From a virus: DNA of 52,331 nucleotides. The stretch spans positions 1 to 52,331 of the IMG/VR virus record IMGVR_UViG_3300024520_000102; one strand, 5' to 3'. Below the pieces are notes generated by a model. The model worked only from the letters and a program-made list of their open reading frames with translations, searched no databases and was not told where the DNA came from. The first letter of the stretch is position 1, and the number at the start of each line of letters is the position of its first letter. Below, in pieces: positions 1-7,349 of this stretch. The translations under genes were made by a program, and so were the position numbers.

Positions 1-16
1 TATCATCATCGCTCAT
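1..16 (-). CDS. start of a gene cut by the window edge
   Basis: An ATG at 16-14 overlaps the TGA of the gene at 13-204 in an ATGA arrangement, the coupling used throughout this operon. Only M-S-D-D-D is visible before the window ends, so the product cannot be named. It implies that the minus-strand operon continues to the left. Confidence 0.4.
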
Positions 17-204
17 TTTGTTGTTATCTCCTCACTGTTCGGTGCATCATAATCAGGATACCAAAGGTCAGCATTTATCACATACGCCCCAGCCTCAAAA
101 TGGTTATCTTTAGACCAATACGCAAATATCCACTGTCTAATAGTAACATCCCACACTATGCACCTTTGGCCTGCTTTGGGGGCTTGCTCCATTGCTGACT
201 TCAT
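13..204 (-). CDS. hypothetical protein, 63 aa
   Basis: This is a small gene in a tightly packed minus-strand operon. Its start overlaps the end of the gene at 201-398, and its stop overlaps an ATG that leads out of the window. The product is rich in Trp, Tyr and Asp (for example WDVTIRQWIFAYW) and has an acidic C-terminus. I see no signal peptide, membrane helix or recognised family. Operon packing is the main reason to believe it. Confidence 0.6.
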   Translation of the reverse strand: MKSAMEQAPKAGQRCIVWDVTIRQWIFAYWSKDNHFEAGAYVINADLWYPDYDAPNSEEITTK

Positions 205-398
205 CGCTTGTATTCCTCCATCTTCAATTCGTGTACCGCTTCTCTAAGGGCCAGCCGTGCCGTGCCGTAATAACACCCCGTCAACTCTACTAGTTGCGCC
301 TCTTGTGCCTTGCGGTCTGTCTTGTCGATTGTGGCTAGGTTACGGGCCACAGCTATGATTTCTTTACGGCGCTGTCTGTTGTAAGCATATCCTTTCAT
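201..398 (-). CDS. hypothetical small helical protein, 65 aa
   Basis: The product is charged and probably all-helical, with a basic N-terminus (NRQRRKE) and a second segment LTGCYYGTARLALREAVHEL that could be a helix-turn-helix-sized unit. I do not recognise a family. It overlaps both neighbours by four bases, which supports translation as part of the operon. A small DNA-binding role is possible but not shown. Confidence 0.65.
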   Translation of the reverse strand: MKGYAYNRQRRKEIIAVARNLATIDKTDRKAQEAQLVELTGCYYGTARLALREAVHELKMEEYKR

Positions 399-721
399 GC
401 TATCGGCCTTTCGGCGTGGTATTCTGTCTTAAACCTTTTACCACATTGGCATAAGCAGTAAACATAACCGTCAATATCATAGCCGCCCGTGTGATAATTG
501 TTAAATTCTTTAATATCATCTCTGATATAACGTACCTGCGCCTCAACGCCATCATCTAAAACATCACAAACATCAAACGAGATGCTACAGTGCGGGCAAA
601 CATCGGAGGCAATAGGAAATAGCTCACTAATGGGCGGCGCATCGTAAAGAGTGATAGAAAAAACTCGCATGGCTATGGTTAATTGTGGGAAAATTGGCTG
701 ATACATCGTTAATGTGGTCAT
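395..721 (-). CDS. hypothetical protein with paired CxxC motifs, 108 aa
   Basis: Two cysteine pairs are visible, CPHC near residue 43 and CQCG near residue 92, with further Cys between them. This suggests a zinc ribbon folded from distant knuckles. I do not recognise a named family. The predicted start of transcription from the 728-782 promoter falls at about the A of this ATG, and no ribosome binding site precedes it, so the mRNA may be leaderless. ATG at residue 6 is an alternative start. Confidence 0.6.
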   Translation of the reverse strand: MTTLTMYQPIFPQLTIAMRVFSITLYDAPPISELFPIASDVCPHCSISFDVCDVLDDGVEAQVRYIRDDIKEFNNYHTGGYDIDGYVYCLCQCGKRFKTEYHAERPIA

Positions 722-727
722 TAGTCA

Positions 728-782
728 ATGGTACTCTATTTTACTCAGTAGTGCTTGACGCTTGCTCTACGCTTGCCCTATT
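728..782 (-). promoter_or_regulatory. 11-bp-repeat promoter, minus strand (site 1)
   Basis: Reading the minus strand, three phased 11-mers run AATAGGGCAAG, CGTAGAGCAAG, CGTCAAGCACT (782 to 750). A weak -10 hexamer TACCAT sits at 733-728, exactly 27 bases from the start of CGTCAAG. This is the weakest -10 of the twelve sites. The expected transcript start is near 721, the first base of the downstream gene. Confidence 0.6.
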
Positions 783-1089
783 GTCTCATTTGAACAATTT
801 CAGGCTCTTGATTAGGAGCAAAATGATACACCCCCGTTTCTTTCTCTACGAATACCACATTGCTATACCGCTCTACGTTAGCGGCCCAAACAAGGACGGG
901 ACACTCGTATTGTACATTGTGAATTACAATTTTATTAGTAACTACAACCCATTCATAATCTTTTCTTGGGTTGTCACAATGCAAATCGGTGTAAATGGGG
1001 AAAGCACACTCACTATCGGCAAGCACATCTGCAATCCACCCGTCAGGCGAAACTTCTGTACCAAAAAAAACGCCGTCATCTGTTAGCAT
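778..1089 (-). CDS. hypothetical protein, 103 aa
   Basis: The product is soluble and acidic, with probable beta strands (YEWVVVTNKIVIHNV and VLVWAANVERYSNVVFVEKETG). No family is recognised. It overlaps the start-side neighbour at 1076-1270 by 14 bases, and its 3' end runs into the upstream repeat of the 728-782 promoter. A plus-strand reading frame of similar length covers the same DNA, but it lacks a ribosome binding site and operon context. Confidence 0.6.
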   Translation of the reverse strand: MLTDDGVFFGTEVSPDGWIADVLADSECAFPIYTDLHCDNPRKDYEWVVVTNKIVIHNVQYECPVLVWAANVERYSNVVFVEKETGVYHFAPNQEPEIVQMRQ

Positions 1090-1270
1090 TAAACATTTCC
1101 TCTGTCAAATCTTCATACTCAAAATCAATAAACATATCTTTATTGTGCCTCACAAGTTGCCCGAACTCCCCAACTTTTGCCTCTAGTCGCTTTAACCAAA
1201 TGGTGTTAGGGAATAGTCGTGATAGCTCGGACAGGGCCAACATCTCGTTAATTAGTCGGTTTGCCCTCAT
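1076..1270 (-). CDS. hypothetical protein, 64 aa
   Basis: A short helical protein with an amphipathic N-terminal half (MRANRLINEMLALSELSRLF) and an acidic C-terminus. The ATG overlaps the TAA of the gene at 1270-1449 (TAATG), so translation is probably coupled. No family recognised. Confidence 0.6.
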   Translation of the reverse strand: MRANRLINEMLALSELSRLFPNTIWLKRLEAKVGEFGQLVRHNKDMFIDFEYEDLTEEMFNANR

Positions 1271-1449
1271 TAACTTTTGGCATCATCCGCCTGTGCCTCC
1301 AGCGCTTTTATAAACGCTTGCGTTAATCTAACAGTATTGTCGTGATAGACTTTAGAGTGATATTGAGTTGCACCACCCCACCCAATCCCGAAAAATCCAA
1401 GGCATACACTAGTTAATACGAAAAAAAAAACATCGGGACTAATGAGCAT
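1270..1449 (-). CDS. small membrane protein, 59 aa
   Basis: The N-terminus is hydrophobic, with VFFFVLTSVCLGFFGIG at about residues 7-23. It would serve as a signal anchor or transmembrane helix, and a charged C-terminal half (about residues 31-59) follows. The start ATG lies inside the last codons of the gene at 1439-1540, and the stop overlaps the next start. Position beside a holin-like gene suggests a role in lysis or the envelope, but this is inference from context. Confidence 0.6.
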   Translation of the reverse strand: MLISPDVFFFVLTSVCLGFFGIGWGGATQYHSKVYHDNTVRLTQAFIKALEAQADDAKS

Positions 1450-1540
1450 CTTTCCAAGCCTCCCATGCCAGCTTGGAGACGAAGCCAGCTATAAGACATA
1501 ACACAAGTAAAACAATTATTGCTAATGGCGAAATCATCAT
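1439..1540 (-). CDS. tiny single-pass membrane protein, 33 aa
   Basis: The first ~20 residues are strongly hydrophobic (MMISPLAIIVLLVLCLIAGF), and a short charged tail ends in KDAH. The start ATG overlaps the TGA of the upstream gene (ATGA). A second in-frame ATG at 1537 is an equal choice. It is too short for most gene callers. Coupling on both sides and the clear transmembrane composition support it. Function unknown; a lysis accessory role is possible. Confidence 0.55.
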   Translation of the reverse strand: MMISPLAIIVLLVLCLIAGFVSKLAWEAWKDAH

Positions 1541-1866
1541 TGTTGTAGTTCCTCGTTATCATTATCGCTAATCAGTATATCTAATATCGGATTTATAAAA
1601 CGATCTCTATTTTTAATCCGCATATCTAAAGTTTCCACTTTCTTATTTATCCGGCTGGTTTCAGCGATTATCTCGCGCTGTTTTCTTTTTATATCGAACA
1701 ATTCCGCCCACACGGCGGCGTTTATCCCAACTTGGGCATTGATAGACACTACCACCCCCGCATGCTTGCGGTTGCATTGCTTTAACGTCTTACGTAATTC
1801 GTCAATCTCTGCAAAAACCTTAGAATTGTCAGGCGGCTTGGGGAAAATACGGTTTAGTAAGCTCAT
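1537..1866 (-). CDS. hypothetical coiled-coil protein, 109 aa
   Basis: Heptad-like charged helices occupy most of the chain: EIDELRKTLKQCNRKHA near the N-terminus, then KRKQREIIAETSRINKKVET and DMRIKNRDRF. No transmembrane segment or signal peptide is seen. It lies between the holin-like gene and two tiny membrane proteins and overlaps both neighbours by four bases, so it may act with them. No family recognised. Confidence 0.65.
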   Translation of the reverse strand: MSLLNRIFPKPPDNSKVFAEIDELRKTLKQCNRKHAGVVVSINAQVGINAAVWAELFDIKRKQREIIAETSRINKKVETLDMRIKNRDRFINPILDILISDNDNEELQQ

Positions 1867-2174
1867 GCGTCTCGTTCCTTATCCTTCAAGGCTTTGGTTA
1901 GTATGTCCATTGCTAACGACTGATACTCTTTTGATATGTCCAATTGCTTGTAAAGCGATTCTAGTGCTTCGGTAGTTCTCATGGCCCTCGCGTTGTCTTC
2001 GGTCAACAACTCTATATAGCGCTCGTTTTCCTTCTCTCTAGTCGCTTTGTTGTCCATTCGCTCTTTCTCAAGAGAGCGCCATAGGAAAACTACCACGGCC
2101 ATGAGGGATGCTATAATAAAGCCAGCGACAGGCCCGAACGCCTCCGCCCCAGTTGTTAAAAGTTCATCAGGCAT
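1863..2174 (-). CDS. putative holin-like membrane protein, 103 aa
   Basis: One transmembrane helix lies near the N-terminus (AGFIIASLMAVVVFLW, about residues 17-32), followed by a long charged, probably coiled-coil tail (EKERMDNKATREKENERY onward). A short extracellular start, one helix and a charged cytoplasmic tail is the layout of BhlA/UviB-type holins. It heads a run of small coupled genes. No endolysin is visible nearby, so the holin assignment rests on topology only. Confidence 0.5.
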   Translation of the reverse strand: MPDELLTTGAEAFGPVAGFIIASLMAVVVFLWRSLEKERMDNKATREKENERYIELLTEDNARAMRTTEALESLYKQLDISKEYQSLAMDILTKALKDKERDA

Positions 2175-2216
2175 AATATAGACATTCTACCATGTAGATG
2201 GCGAATTGTCATTATT

Positions 2217-3854
2217 TTATGATAACCTAGAAATCGCCTTAATTGCAAACCCATGCGTAATCATTTTCGCAATCGTTCCTTTAGTTGTGTGCTTTGTTAC
2301 GCCTTGCACATTTAGCTTTTTAGCGAGTTTCTTTTGCGGCTCACTTGCCTGAGTAGAGCGCCATGCCTCACCCTCTTTTGCTAGTTTCGCATTCCCCCAC
2401 TGGTTTGCTATATCCTCACTAATTAAGAATATATCCTCAAACACGCCGTTAGTATGTTGTCTAGCTTTCCAGTCCCAAGTATCTTTTTTCTTGCCAACTA
2501 AAAATAAATCATAACCATTCGGGGATGGTCTTAGCAATAATATCCGCTCGTTATTATCGTGAGCAGTACCAAGGCCAAGCGACTTACAACCATCTGGCGC
2601 ATTATACCACACCCAAGGCGATTGGCTGAGATATTCTAGTTTTTTAGCTACCAACGCCATGGGGTCTCCATTCAGGAATGAAAACTCATTTCCGTCATAA
2701 GTAAATCCACCCTCTACGTTATCATCACTAGAGCTATCATCAGGTTTTATATACTCTTTACGTTCTAGCGGTGTACCTAGAATATCCCCTAACATAGCAA
2801 TGTTGCGGGTATTACTTGGCGCATAATCAAGGATTACAGCATCCGTTTTGTTTGGGAATATCCTTAACGCCCTGCCGATAATTTGAGTGTAGAGGCTATC
2901 TGATTGAGTTGGCCTAACCTGATGAATTGCAGATACTTGGGGAACGTCTAGCCCTTCGGTGAACAAAGCACAATTACATAATACCTCATATTCCCCGCCC
3001 CTAAACCTTTCCAGAATGGCAGAGCGTTCTTTTTTGTTGGTCTTCCCATCAGCCGCTATTGCTCTTACTCCAGCCTCTTTGAATTTCTCCGCTAAATCAT
3101 AAGCACCTTGCACCGTTGTAGTATAAGCGAGCGATTGCCGACCATCAACATACTTTTTATGACTTTCTACTACTAGCTCGAAACAGTTATCGGTTTCAAA
3201 TACCTTACTGAGTTGTTTCTGGTTAAAGTCCCCCATCTGCTTTTTAACACCTTGCAGGCTTATCCCGGTTTGAATACTCAGAAACTTAACCGGTGCTAAA
3301 AACCCATTTTCAATCCCGAAACTTATAGTATACTTACCGCTCACTTTTTCGAATACTGTTGACAAACCATCGTCATCAGAGCGTAAAGGCGTAGCGGTTA
3401 CCCCAAGATGTTTGAGATTTGGATTATCTTTCCGCAACCGTTCATAAAGGTTTTTGTAGGTATTCGCTGTGGAGTGGTGAGCCTCATCAGTAATGATAAA
3501 ATCAATTTTCCCATAATCGAGAACTTGGCTCACTCTCTTTTCGCTTGCCAGAGTTTGAATGGTTGCTATTATCAAATCACTCTTATACTCATTCTTGTTA
3601 GCCATCACGATACCGGCTCTTGAAGCTAAGTAGGGAAAATATTGCTCTAATCGTTCCATTGGTTGGTCAATTAGCTCTTTTCGGTGAGCAATAATAATAC
3701 CACGTTTATCACTCTTAAGTACTTTATCAAGTAAGGCCGAGAAGATGATAGTTTTACCTAGTCCCGTGGCCGCTACTAATAAAATACTATTGTGAGTTTC
3801 CCAATCTGTGGCTATATTGTTTATTGCTTCTGTTTGGTACGGTCTTAATTTCAT
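2217..3854 (-). CDS. superfamily 2 DEAD/DEAH-box helicase, 545 aa
   Basis: This ATP-dependent nucleic acid helicase shows its motifs in order: a Q-like start (LRPYQTEAI), Walker A ATGLGKT near residue 30, motif II DEAH near residue 127, motif III TATPLR, and motifs V/VI in the second RecA domain (TEGLDVPQVSAIHQVRPT, then IIGRALR). The layout matches the SSL2/RAD25-like DEAD helicases common in phages, here with about 150 extra C-terminal residues I cannot assign. An 11-bp-repeat promoter lies directly upstream. Likely role: replication or recombination, together with the primase, D5 helicase and RecT. Confidence 0.93.
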   Translation of the reverse strand: MKLRPYQTEAINNIATDWETHNSILLVAATGLGKTIIFSALLDKVLKSDKRGIIIAHRKELIDQPMERLEQYFPYLASRAGIVMANKNEYKSDLIIATIQTLASEKRVSQVLDYGKIDFIITDEAHHSTANTYKNLYERLRKDNPNLKHLGVTATPLRSDDDGLSTVFEKVSGKYTISFGIENGFLAPVKFLSIQTGISLQGVKKQMGDFNQKQLSKVFETDNCFELVVESHKKYVDGRQSLAYTTTVQGAYDLAEKFKEAGVRAIAADGKTNKKERSAILERFRGGEYEVLCNCALFTEGLDVPQVSAIHQVRPTQSDSLYTQIIGRALRIFPNKTDAVILDYAPSNTRNIAMLGDILGTPLERKEYIKPDDSSSDDNVEGGFTYDGNEFSFLNGDPMALVAKKLEYLSQSPWVWYNAPDGCKSLGLGTAHDNNERILLLRPSPNGYDLFLVGKKKDTWDWKARQHTNGVFEDIFLISEDIANQWGNAKLAKEGEAWRSTQASEPQKKLAKKLNVQGVTKHTTKGTIAKMITHGFAIKAISRLS

Positions 3855-3860
3855 AAATTT

Positions 3861-3915
3861 ATATTATCACGGTTTAGAGCGTTTAACTTGACGGGAAGCC
3901 TACGGGTTGCCTACA
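3861..3915 (-). promoter_or_regulatory. 11-bp-repeat promoter, minus strand (site 2)
   Basis: On the minus strand the 11-mers TGTAGGCAACC, CGTAGGCTTCC and CGTCAAGTTAA run from 3915 to 3883. An extended -10 (TGA then TAATAT) has its hexamer at 3866-3861, exactly 27 bases after the start of CGTCAAG. The transcript would start a few bases upstream of the helicase ATG at 3854, giving a very short leader. Confidence 0.8.
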
Positions 3916-3926
3916 ATCAGTACTGT

Positions 3927-4274
3927 TTAGTCCTCTAATTTTGAATTGTAATCTCGTACGTCATCAGGTGACATTGTTCGCCAAGAGCCGTCATAATTCT
4001 CTCTGACCACATCATCAGGCAAAAACATTGTTATTCGACCTGCCTCATAAGCAAGTCTAACTATTTTAGTTCCATATGTATCACCATGTACAATCACAGG
4101 ACAAACCTCGTACGTAAAACCACTGTACCCATCTTTAATCTCAATTGTCGCCCACGCTAAAACCTGATAAAACGAAGCGCTTTCATCCTCAGTACCTTCA
4201 AAATGTAAAGTTCGCACCCAACAAGGTACGCTCACATGTGCCATGCTTACTACTTTATGTTTTGTAGTAGCCAT
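3927..4274 (-). CDS. hypothetical protein, 115 aa
   Basis: Mixed alpha/beta, acidic C-terminus (MSPDDVRDYNSKLED); no motif I can name. The gene follows a strong sigma70-like promoter (4399-4427) and a leader of about 115 bases with interleaved inverted repeats. Its expression may therefore be controlled at RNA level or by a dimeric operator-binding protein. It is separated from the helicase by the 3861-3915 promoter, so the two can be transcribed independently. Confidence 0.65.
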   Translation of the reverse strand: MATTKHKVVSMAHVSVPCWVRTLHFEGTEDESASFYQVLAWATIEIKDGYSGFTYEVCPVIVHGDTYGTKIVRLAYEAGRITMFLPDDVVRENYDGSWRTMSPDDVRDYNSKLED

Positions 4275-4294
4275 AACCCCCCCTAAAACACAAA

Positions 4295-4394
4295 ACGCCC
4301 GAACTTACTCACAAGTTGTCACGTATCACTTAAGATACCTTGCTTTCGGTTCAGGCGTGTTTGATTAGTTAAACTTAAGTGATTAACGTGACAA
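4295..4394 (-). promoter_or_regulatory. interleaved inverted repeats in a 5' leader (possible pseudoknot or operator)
   Basis: Two inverted repeats interlock. Pair B is 4316-4334 with 4374-4394 (arms TTGTCACGT/ACGTGACAA and TCACTTAAG/CTTAAGTGA). Pair A is 4295-4304 with 4349-4358 (ACGCCCGAAC with GTTCAGGCGT). In minus-strand RNA pair A is ten base pairs including one G-U. The order A-B-A'-B' is that of an H-type pseudoknot or two exclusive hairpins. As DNA, pair B could equally be a dimer operator. Confidence 0.55.
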
Positions 4395-4398
4395 GGAT

Positions 4399-4427
4399 AT
4401 TATACCATGAACCGATCTATTACTCAA
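4399..4427 (-). promoter_or_regulatory. sigma70-like extended -10 promoter, minus strand
   Basis: On the minus strand TTGAGT (4427-4422) is separated by 17 bases from TATAAT (4404-4399), with TGG directly upstream of the -10. This is close to consensus and lacks the 11-bp repeats, so it is probably a host-recognised early promoter. It would start transcription near 4392, in the outer arm of the inverted repeat at 4374-4394. Confidence 0.7.
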
Positions 4428-4450
4428 AAACTTATATCCTATATTTTTTT

Positions 4451-4561
4451 CACAACCGTTTACAACCGTTACAACCAGTTACATGCAAACTGTCGCTATA
4501 CACAATACATGTTTTAGACTACTTTACATGTAAACGGTTTGAAACGGTTGAAACGGTTGTG
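4451..4561. repeat. inverted iteron array, candidate replication origin
   Basis: Three copies of about 9-10 bases (ACAACCGTT, ACAACCGTT, ACAACCAGTT) at 4451-4485 face three inverted copies (AAACGGTTTG, AAACGGTTG, AAACGGTTG) at 4527-4561. A 41-base centre separates them. The two 35-base arms are nearly perfect inverted complements. Iterons next to a replicative helicase gene, with no gene on either strand across them, suggest an origin. A regulatory operator or a large terminator-like hairpin is the alternative. Confidence 0.55.
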
Positions 4562-4569
4562 ATACACAT

Positions 4570-6237
4570 TTAAGTAGAATATAACTCTATATTTATCCAA
4601 ACTTTTTTACCATTTTTAGATTGTCTTGAAAATCCTAGACTTTCCATCCGTTTATTAAATTTTCTATGTGTCAATTTATTAGGATCATCATAGGAAAAAC
4701 TCTCATAACTAAAACGCATATCTTTAACAGGTGTGCAGGCTCCAGTTTGTAATATACAGTTTTCTTCTATAAAATCAGGAAAATTGTCAGCCTCTTGGTG
4801 GTATGTTTCCGTTACCGCCTTGACGCTTTCGGGTATTTGCAAGCCGTGTTTTTGCCACTCAAGACACCCTGCAATAGACCAATTCAAAGCACCTGATATT
4901 TCAGACTGTAATTTCTCGATTAACTCAGTATCTCGTTTATGTTCAAATGGATTATCGGGGTCAGGGTTCTCAACAAATCTATGGATAAATGGAATTAAAA
5001 TTATTCTTTCCCATATCGCCCCGTCTAAACAATCAATAACGGGCTTAGGGTTTGTGATAAGGAAAATTTGATGTGTAGGCTTCCATTCTTGCGCCTTCTC
5101 ATATAGTCCCCTGCCAACGATAATGTCCCCCCCCGTTATCAGTTTAATAGTTGCTTCTTTTAGCTTGGCTTGTTTCTCGGTTTCTGACACATACCCAAGT
5201 CTTAAGCCTTTCAGTTCCATAAGGAAAGGGGTAGCACCTCCGTTTCTACCAGTATCAATAATTACATCAGAATGTATAGGCTTCATCAATGGTGATAGTA
5301 TATCTTTTAGAACCGTTACCAGTGTCGATTTTCCATTCCTGCCATCTTCCCCCCAAAATATCGGGAATATATGCTCTGTAGCTAATCCGGCGATTGAGTA
5401 ACCTATTAACCTCTGTATAAACCTTGCAAGCTCAATATCCCCCCCGAATATCTCAAGTATGAATTGTTCAAACCGTGGGCACTTAGCATGCGGGTCAAAA
5501 TCTGTACTAGATGCAGTTTTAATATAATCTGATGGATTACCATCTTTAAGCTGTCCAGTCGTTAAGTCAACCGTGCCATTATTCACGCCTAACAGCATGG
5601 GGTTATTATCCCAAACCTCCCCCTGAACACCCATAAGAGCCTCTGATAATTCTAATATTCTTTTAGTACGGTTTAACGCTCTTAACTTATTGCATCGCTC
5701 CATAAACGACGATGATAATAGTTTTAGTTGGTCTCTTTTTTCTATATCATCCTTGCTAATCTTGCCCCCACCATCCTTAATCCTACCTATTTCTGCACTC
5801 TTTGCCGCATATTCTGCATTAAGAGACATTGCCGATAAATGATATTGATTAGAAACCTGTACAATAAACAGAAACTTGATTGTATTTTTATCCGCTTGCC
5901 AGTGTACGCCATTCCATATATGCCATCTTTTAGCGGTGTTATCATACACTACACGGTTATGATACAGCTTATCAAAAATATAACTATCGCCTTGTTCGTT
6001 TTGATAGTAACAATCCTTAACAAATCCAATATCCAAGGCTGGCAACTGTTCTTTAATACATACCTTCGCAATCTCACCATTTACTGGCATCGGTAAATCA
6101 TCAACATTATCAAGAGCATAACGAACCGCATGTAGAGCCTTTTCTGTTTGCTCTTCTGTGTAACCTCTTGCCTTGTCTGCTATGCTGAAAAGCTCACTCT
6201 TTAGCTGTAACTCAGTTGGCTTTTCTGGCATTGCCAT
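4570..6237 (-). CDS. D5/P4-family replicative helicase (primase C-terminal type), 555 aa
   Basis: The C-terminal half shows the D5/P4 superfamily 3 helicase arrangement: a D5_N-like region (FEQFILEIFGGDIELARFIQ), Walker A GEDGRNGKST near residue 300, a Walker B region (GLRLGYVSETE) and a sensor ITNPKP. The N-terminal half lacks primase motifs; priming is probably supplied by the Toprim protein at 7816-8889. It should unwind DNA at the phage origin, and the iteron array directly follows its stop. The start overlaps the end of the small gene at 6212-6394. Confidence 0.9.
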   Translation of the reverse strand: MAMPEKPTELQLKSELFSIADKARGYTEEQTEKALHAVRYALDNVDDLPMPVNGEIAKVCIKEQLPALDIGFVKDCYYQNEQGDSYIFDKLYHNRVVYDNTAKRWHIWNGVHWQADKNTIKFLFIVQVSNQYHLSAMSLNAEYAAKSAEIGRIKDGGGKISKDDIEKRDQLKLLSSSFMERCNKLRALNRTKRILELSEALMGVQGEVWDNNPMLLGVNNGTVDLTTGQLKDGNPSDYIKTASSTDFDPHAKCPRFEQFILEIFGGDIELARFIQRLIGYSIAGLATEHIFPIFWGEDGRNGKSTLVTVLKDILSPLMKPIHSDVIIDTGRNGGATPFLMELKGLRLGYVSETEKQAKLKEATIKLITGGDIIVGRGLYEKAQEWKPTHQIFLITNPKPVIDCLDGAIWERIILIPFIHRFVENPDPDNPFEHKRDTELIEKLQSEISGALNWSIAGCLEWQKHGLQIPESVKAVTETYHQEADNFPDFIEENCILQTGACTPVKDMRFSYESFSYDDPNKLTHRKFNKRMESLGFSRQSKNGKKVWINIELYST

Positions 6238-6394
6238 TCACCTCGTTTTTCTTCGTTGGCATACCACCCTTGATTAAAATTCGCCTCATTATCACACTGA
6301 GAGATACGTCCTCATTAAATGCTAACTGTCGAAACCATTGCCTTTGAAATGGTAATACCTCAGCAGAAACCACCGGCTTTTTTCTTTGCTTCAT
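6212..6394 (-). CDS. small ribbon-helix-helix-like protein, 60 aa
   Basis: The segment from residue 8 to about 44 (VSAEVLPFQRQWFRQLAF, then EDVSLSVIMRRILIKGGM) has the pattern of a beta strand followed by two helices typical of ribbon-helix-helix regulators, with a basic N-terminus (MKQRKKP). It heads the helicase operon behind a sigma70-like promoter and overlaps the helicase gene by 26 bases. It could autoregulate the divergent control region at 6395-6554. Confidence 0.6.
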   Translation of the reverse strand: MKQRKKPVVSAEVLPFQRQWFRQLAFNEDVSLSVIMRRILIKGGMPTKKNEVNGNARKAN

Positions 6395-6428
6395 TGTTCA
6401 CTCCGTTGTATAATTTATAAGCTAGAAC

Positions 6429-6456
6429 ATTGTACCATACTATAAAGAATAGTCAA
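6429..6456 (-). promoter_or_regulatory. sigma70-like promoter, minus strand
   Basis: On the minus strand TTGACT (6456-6451) and TACAAT (6434-6429) are 16 bases apart, and TGG precedes the -10. There are no 11-bp repeats on this strand, so I read it as an early, host-type promoter for the 6212-6394 and D5 helicase genes. It lies back to back with the repeat promoter for recT. Confidence 0.65.
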
Positions 6457-6460
6457 TCAT

Positions 6461-6515
6461 TGTAGCTTAAGCGTATAGTAAGCGTCAAGCAATATCAAAA
6501 AGTATGGTGTATACT
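6461..6515 (+). promoter_or_regulatory. 11-bp-repeat promoter, plus strand (site 3)
   Basis: Units TGTAGCTTAAG, CGTATAGTAAG and CGTCAAGCAAT are contiguous at 6461-6493. The -10 TATACT is at 6510-6515, 27 bases from the start of CGTCAAG. It drives the recT gene. The minus-strand early promoter at 6429-6456 ends five bases away, so a protein bound to the 11-mers could also affect that promoter. Confidence 0.8.
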
Positions 6516-6554
6516 TTAGAAGCATTTAATTAAACAAATTAAAGGAGCATCACA

Positions 6555-7349
6555 GTGACCGAACAAATAGTAAAATATGAAGCAAAAAACATGGTAAAAA
6601 CAGAGCCACCTAAGTCTTTGAATGAGTTGGTAGAAATGGCTGGTTTTCTTGCAAAATCACGTTTTTGGGGGATGGATGAAAATCAGATAATTAGTTTAAT
6701 GTTGGTAGCTCAGGCGGATGGTATTCCGGCTGTTAATGCGTTACGAGAATACAGTCTTATCAAGGAGAAACCAAGCATGAAAGCCGAAGCAATGCAGGCA
6801 AGGTTTCAACAGCATGGGGGTATTGTTAAATGGTTGGTAGTTTCAGATGTTGAGGTATCCGCCGAGTTTAATCATCCAAGTTCCAGCCCTGTGGTAATTA
6901 GCTGGACTATCGAGATGGCACAGCGGGCAGGGTTGGCAAATAAGGACGTATGGAAAAAGTATCCGCTTGACATGTTACGTAGTCGTTGCATTTCCAGAGG
7001 TGTCCGCACTTGTTACCCCGGCGTTATTCTTGGGATTTACACGCCGGAAGAGGTTGAATCGTTTAGTGAACCAGTCACTCAATACAATACTGATATTGTG
7101 GACGTTACGCCTGCCGGTGAGGTTGTCGCAGTACCAAAAACTAAAAAAACACTTACTCAATCTGACATGATAACCAACTTGTTAGCAAAACATGGATTAA
7201 GCGAAGATGAGGCGCTTTATAAAATCAGAGAACTCAGTAATATATCTGATTGGCCCGACGTTGCCCGTTCAGATATAGCAAGTTGGGAGAAAATCGACCA
7301 ATTGTTATCAGATAACGAATTAACCGACGAAGAAAACGAGGCCATGTAA
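6555..7349 (+). CDS. recT: RecT-family single-strand annealing protein, 264 aa
   Basis: RecT family pattern is clear: an N-terminal region favouring selection and reuse of DNA (SLNELVEMAGFLAKSRFWG, GIPAVNALREYSLIKEKPSM), the core AGLANKDVWKKYPLDMLRSR and the end motif GIYTPEEVE. Length is normal for the family. It anneals complementary strands in phage recombination and usually works with an exonuclease; the DUF1064-type protein downstream could be related to that step. The start is GTG at 6555, behind AAAGGAG. The C-terminus is a poorly conserved acidic extension. Confidence 0.92.
   Translation: MTEQIVKYEAKNMVKTEPPKSLNELVEMAGFLAKSRFWGMDENQIISLMLVAQADGIPAVNALREYSLIKEKPSMKAEAMQARFQQHGGIVKWLVVSDVEVSAEFNHPSSSPVVISWTIEMAQRAGLANKDVWKKYPLDMLRSRCISRGVRTCYPGVILGIYTPEEVESFSEPVTQYNTDIVDVTPAGEVVAVPKTKKTLTQSDMITNLLAKHGLSEDEALYKIRELSNISDWPDVARSDIASWEKIDQLLSDNELTDEENEAM

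Noticed and set aside
685-1313. Plus-strand open frames at 685-1086, 966-1313 and 995-1186
   Set aside because: They lie opposite a well-packed minus-strand operon with ATGA/TAATG overlaps, lack ribosome binding sites and read as low-complexity shadows.
3883-3920. TTGACG followed 18 bases later by TACAAT on the plus strand, resembling a promoter opposite to site 2
   Set aside because: TTGACG is just the complement of the conserved CGTCAA. At the other sites no -10 occurs on that side, while the other orientation has a -10 at a constant distance in all twelve.
4379-4573. Plus-strand 64-codon frame
   Set aside because: It runs through the minus-strand promoter and the iteron array; the composition follows the repeats and there is no ribosome binding site.
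4809-4830. CTTGACGC in the D5 helicase gene and GTCAAGC in the primase and dcd genes as operators
   Set aside because: They fall in conserved coding sequence, lack neighbouring 11-mers and have no -10 at 27 bases.
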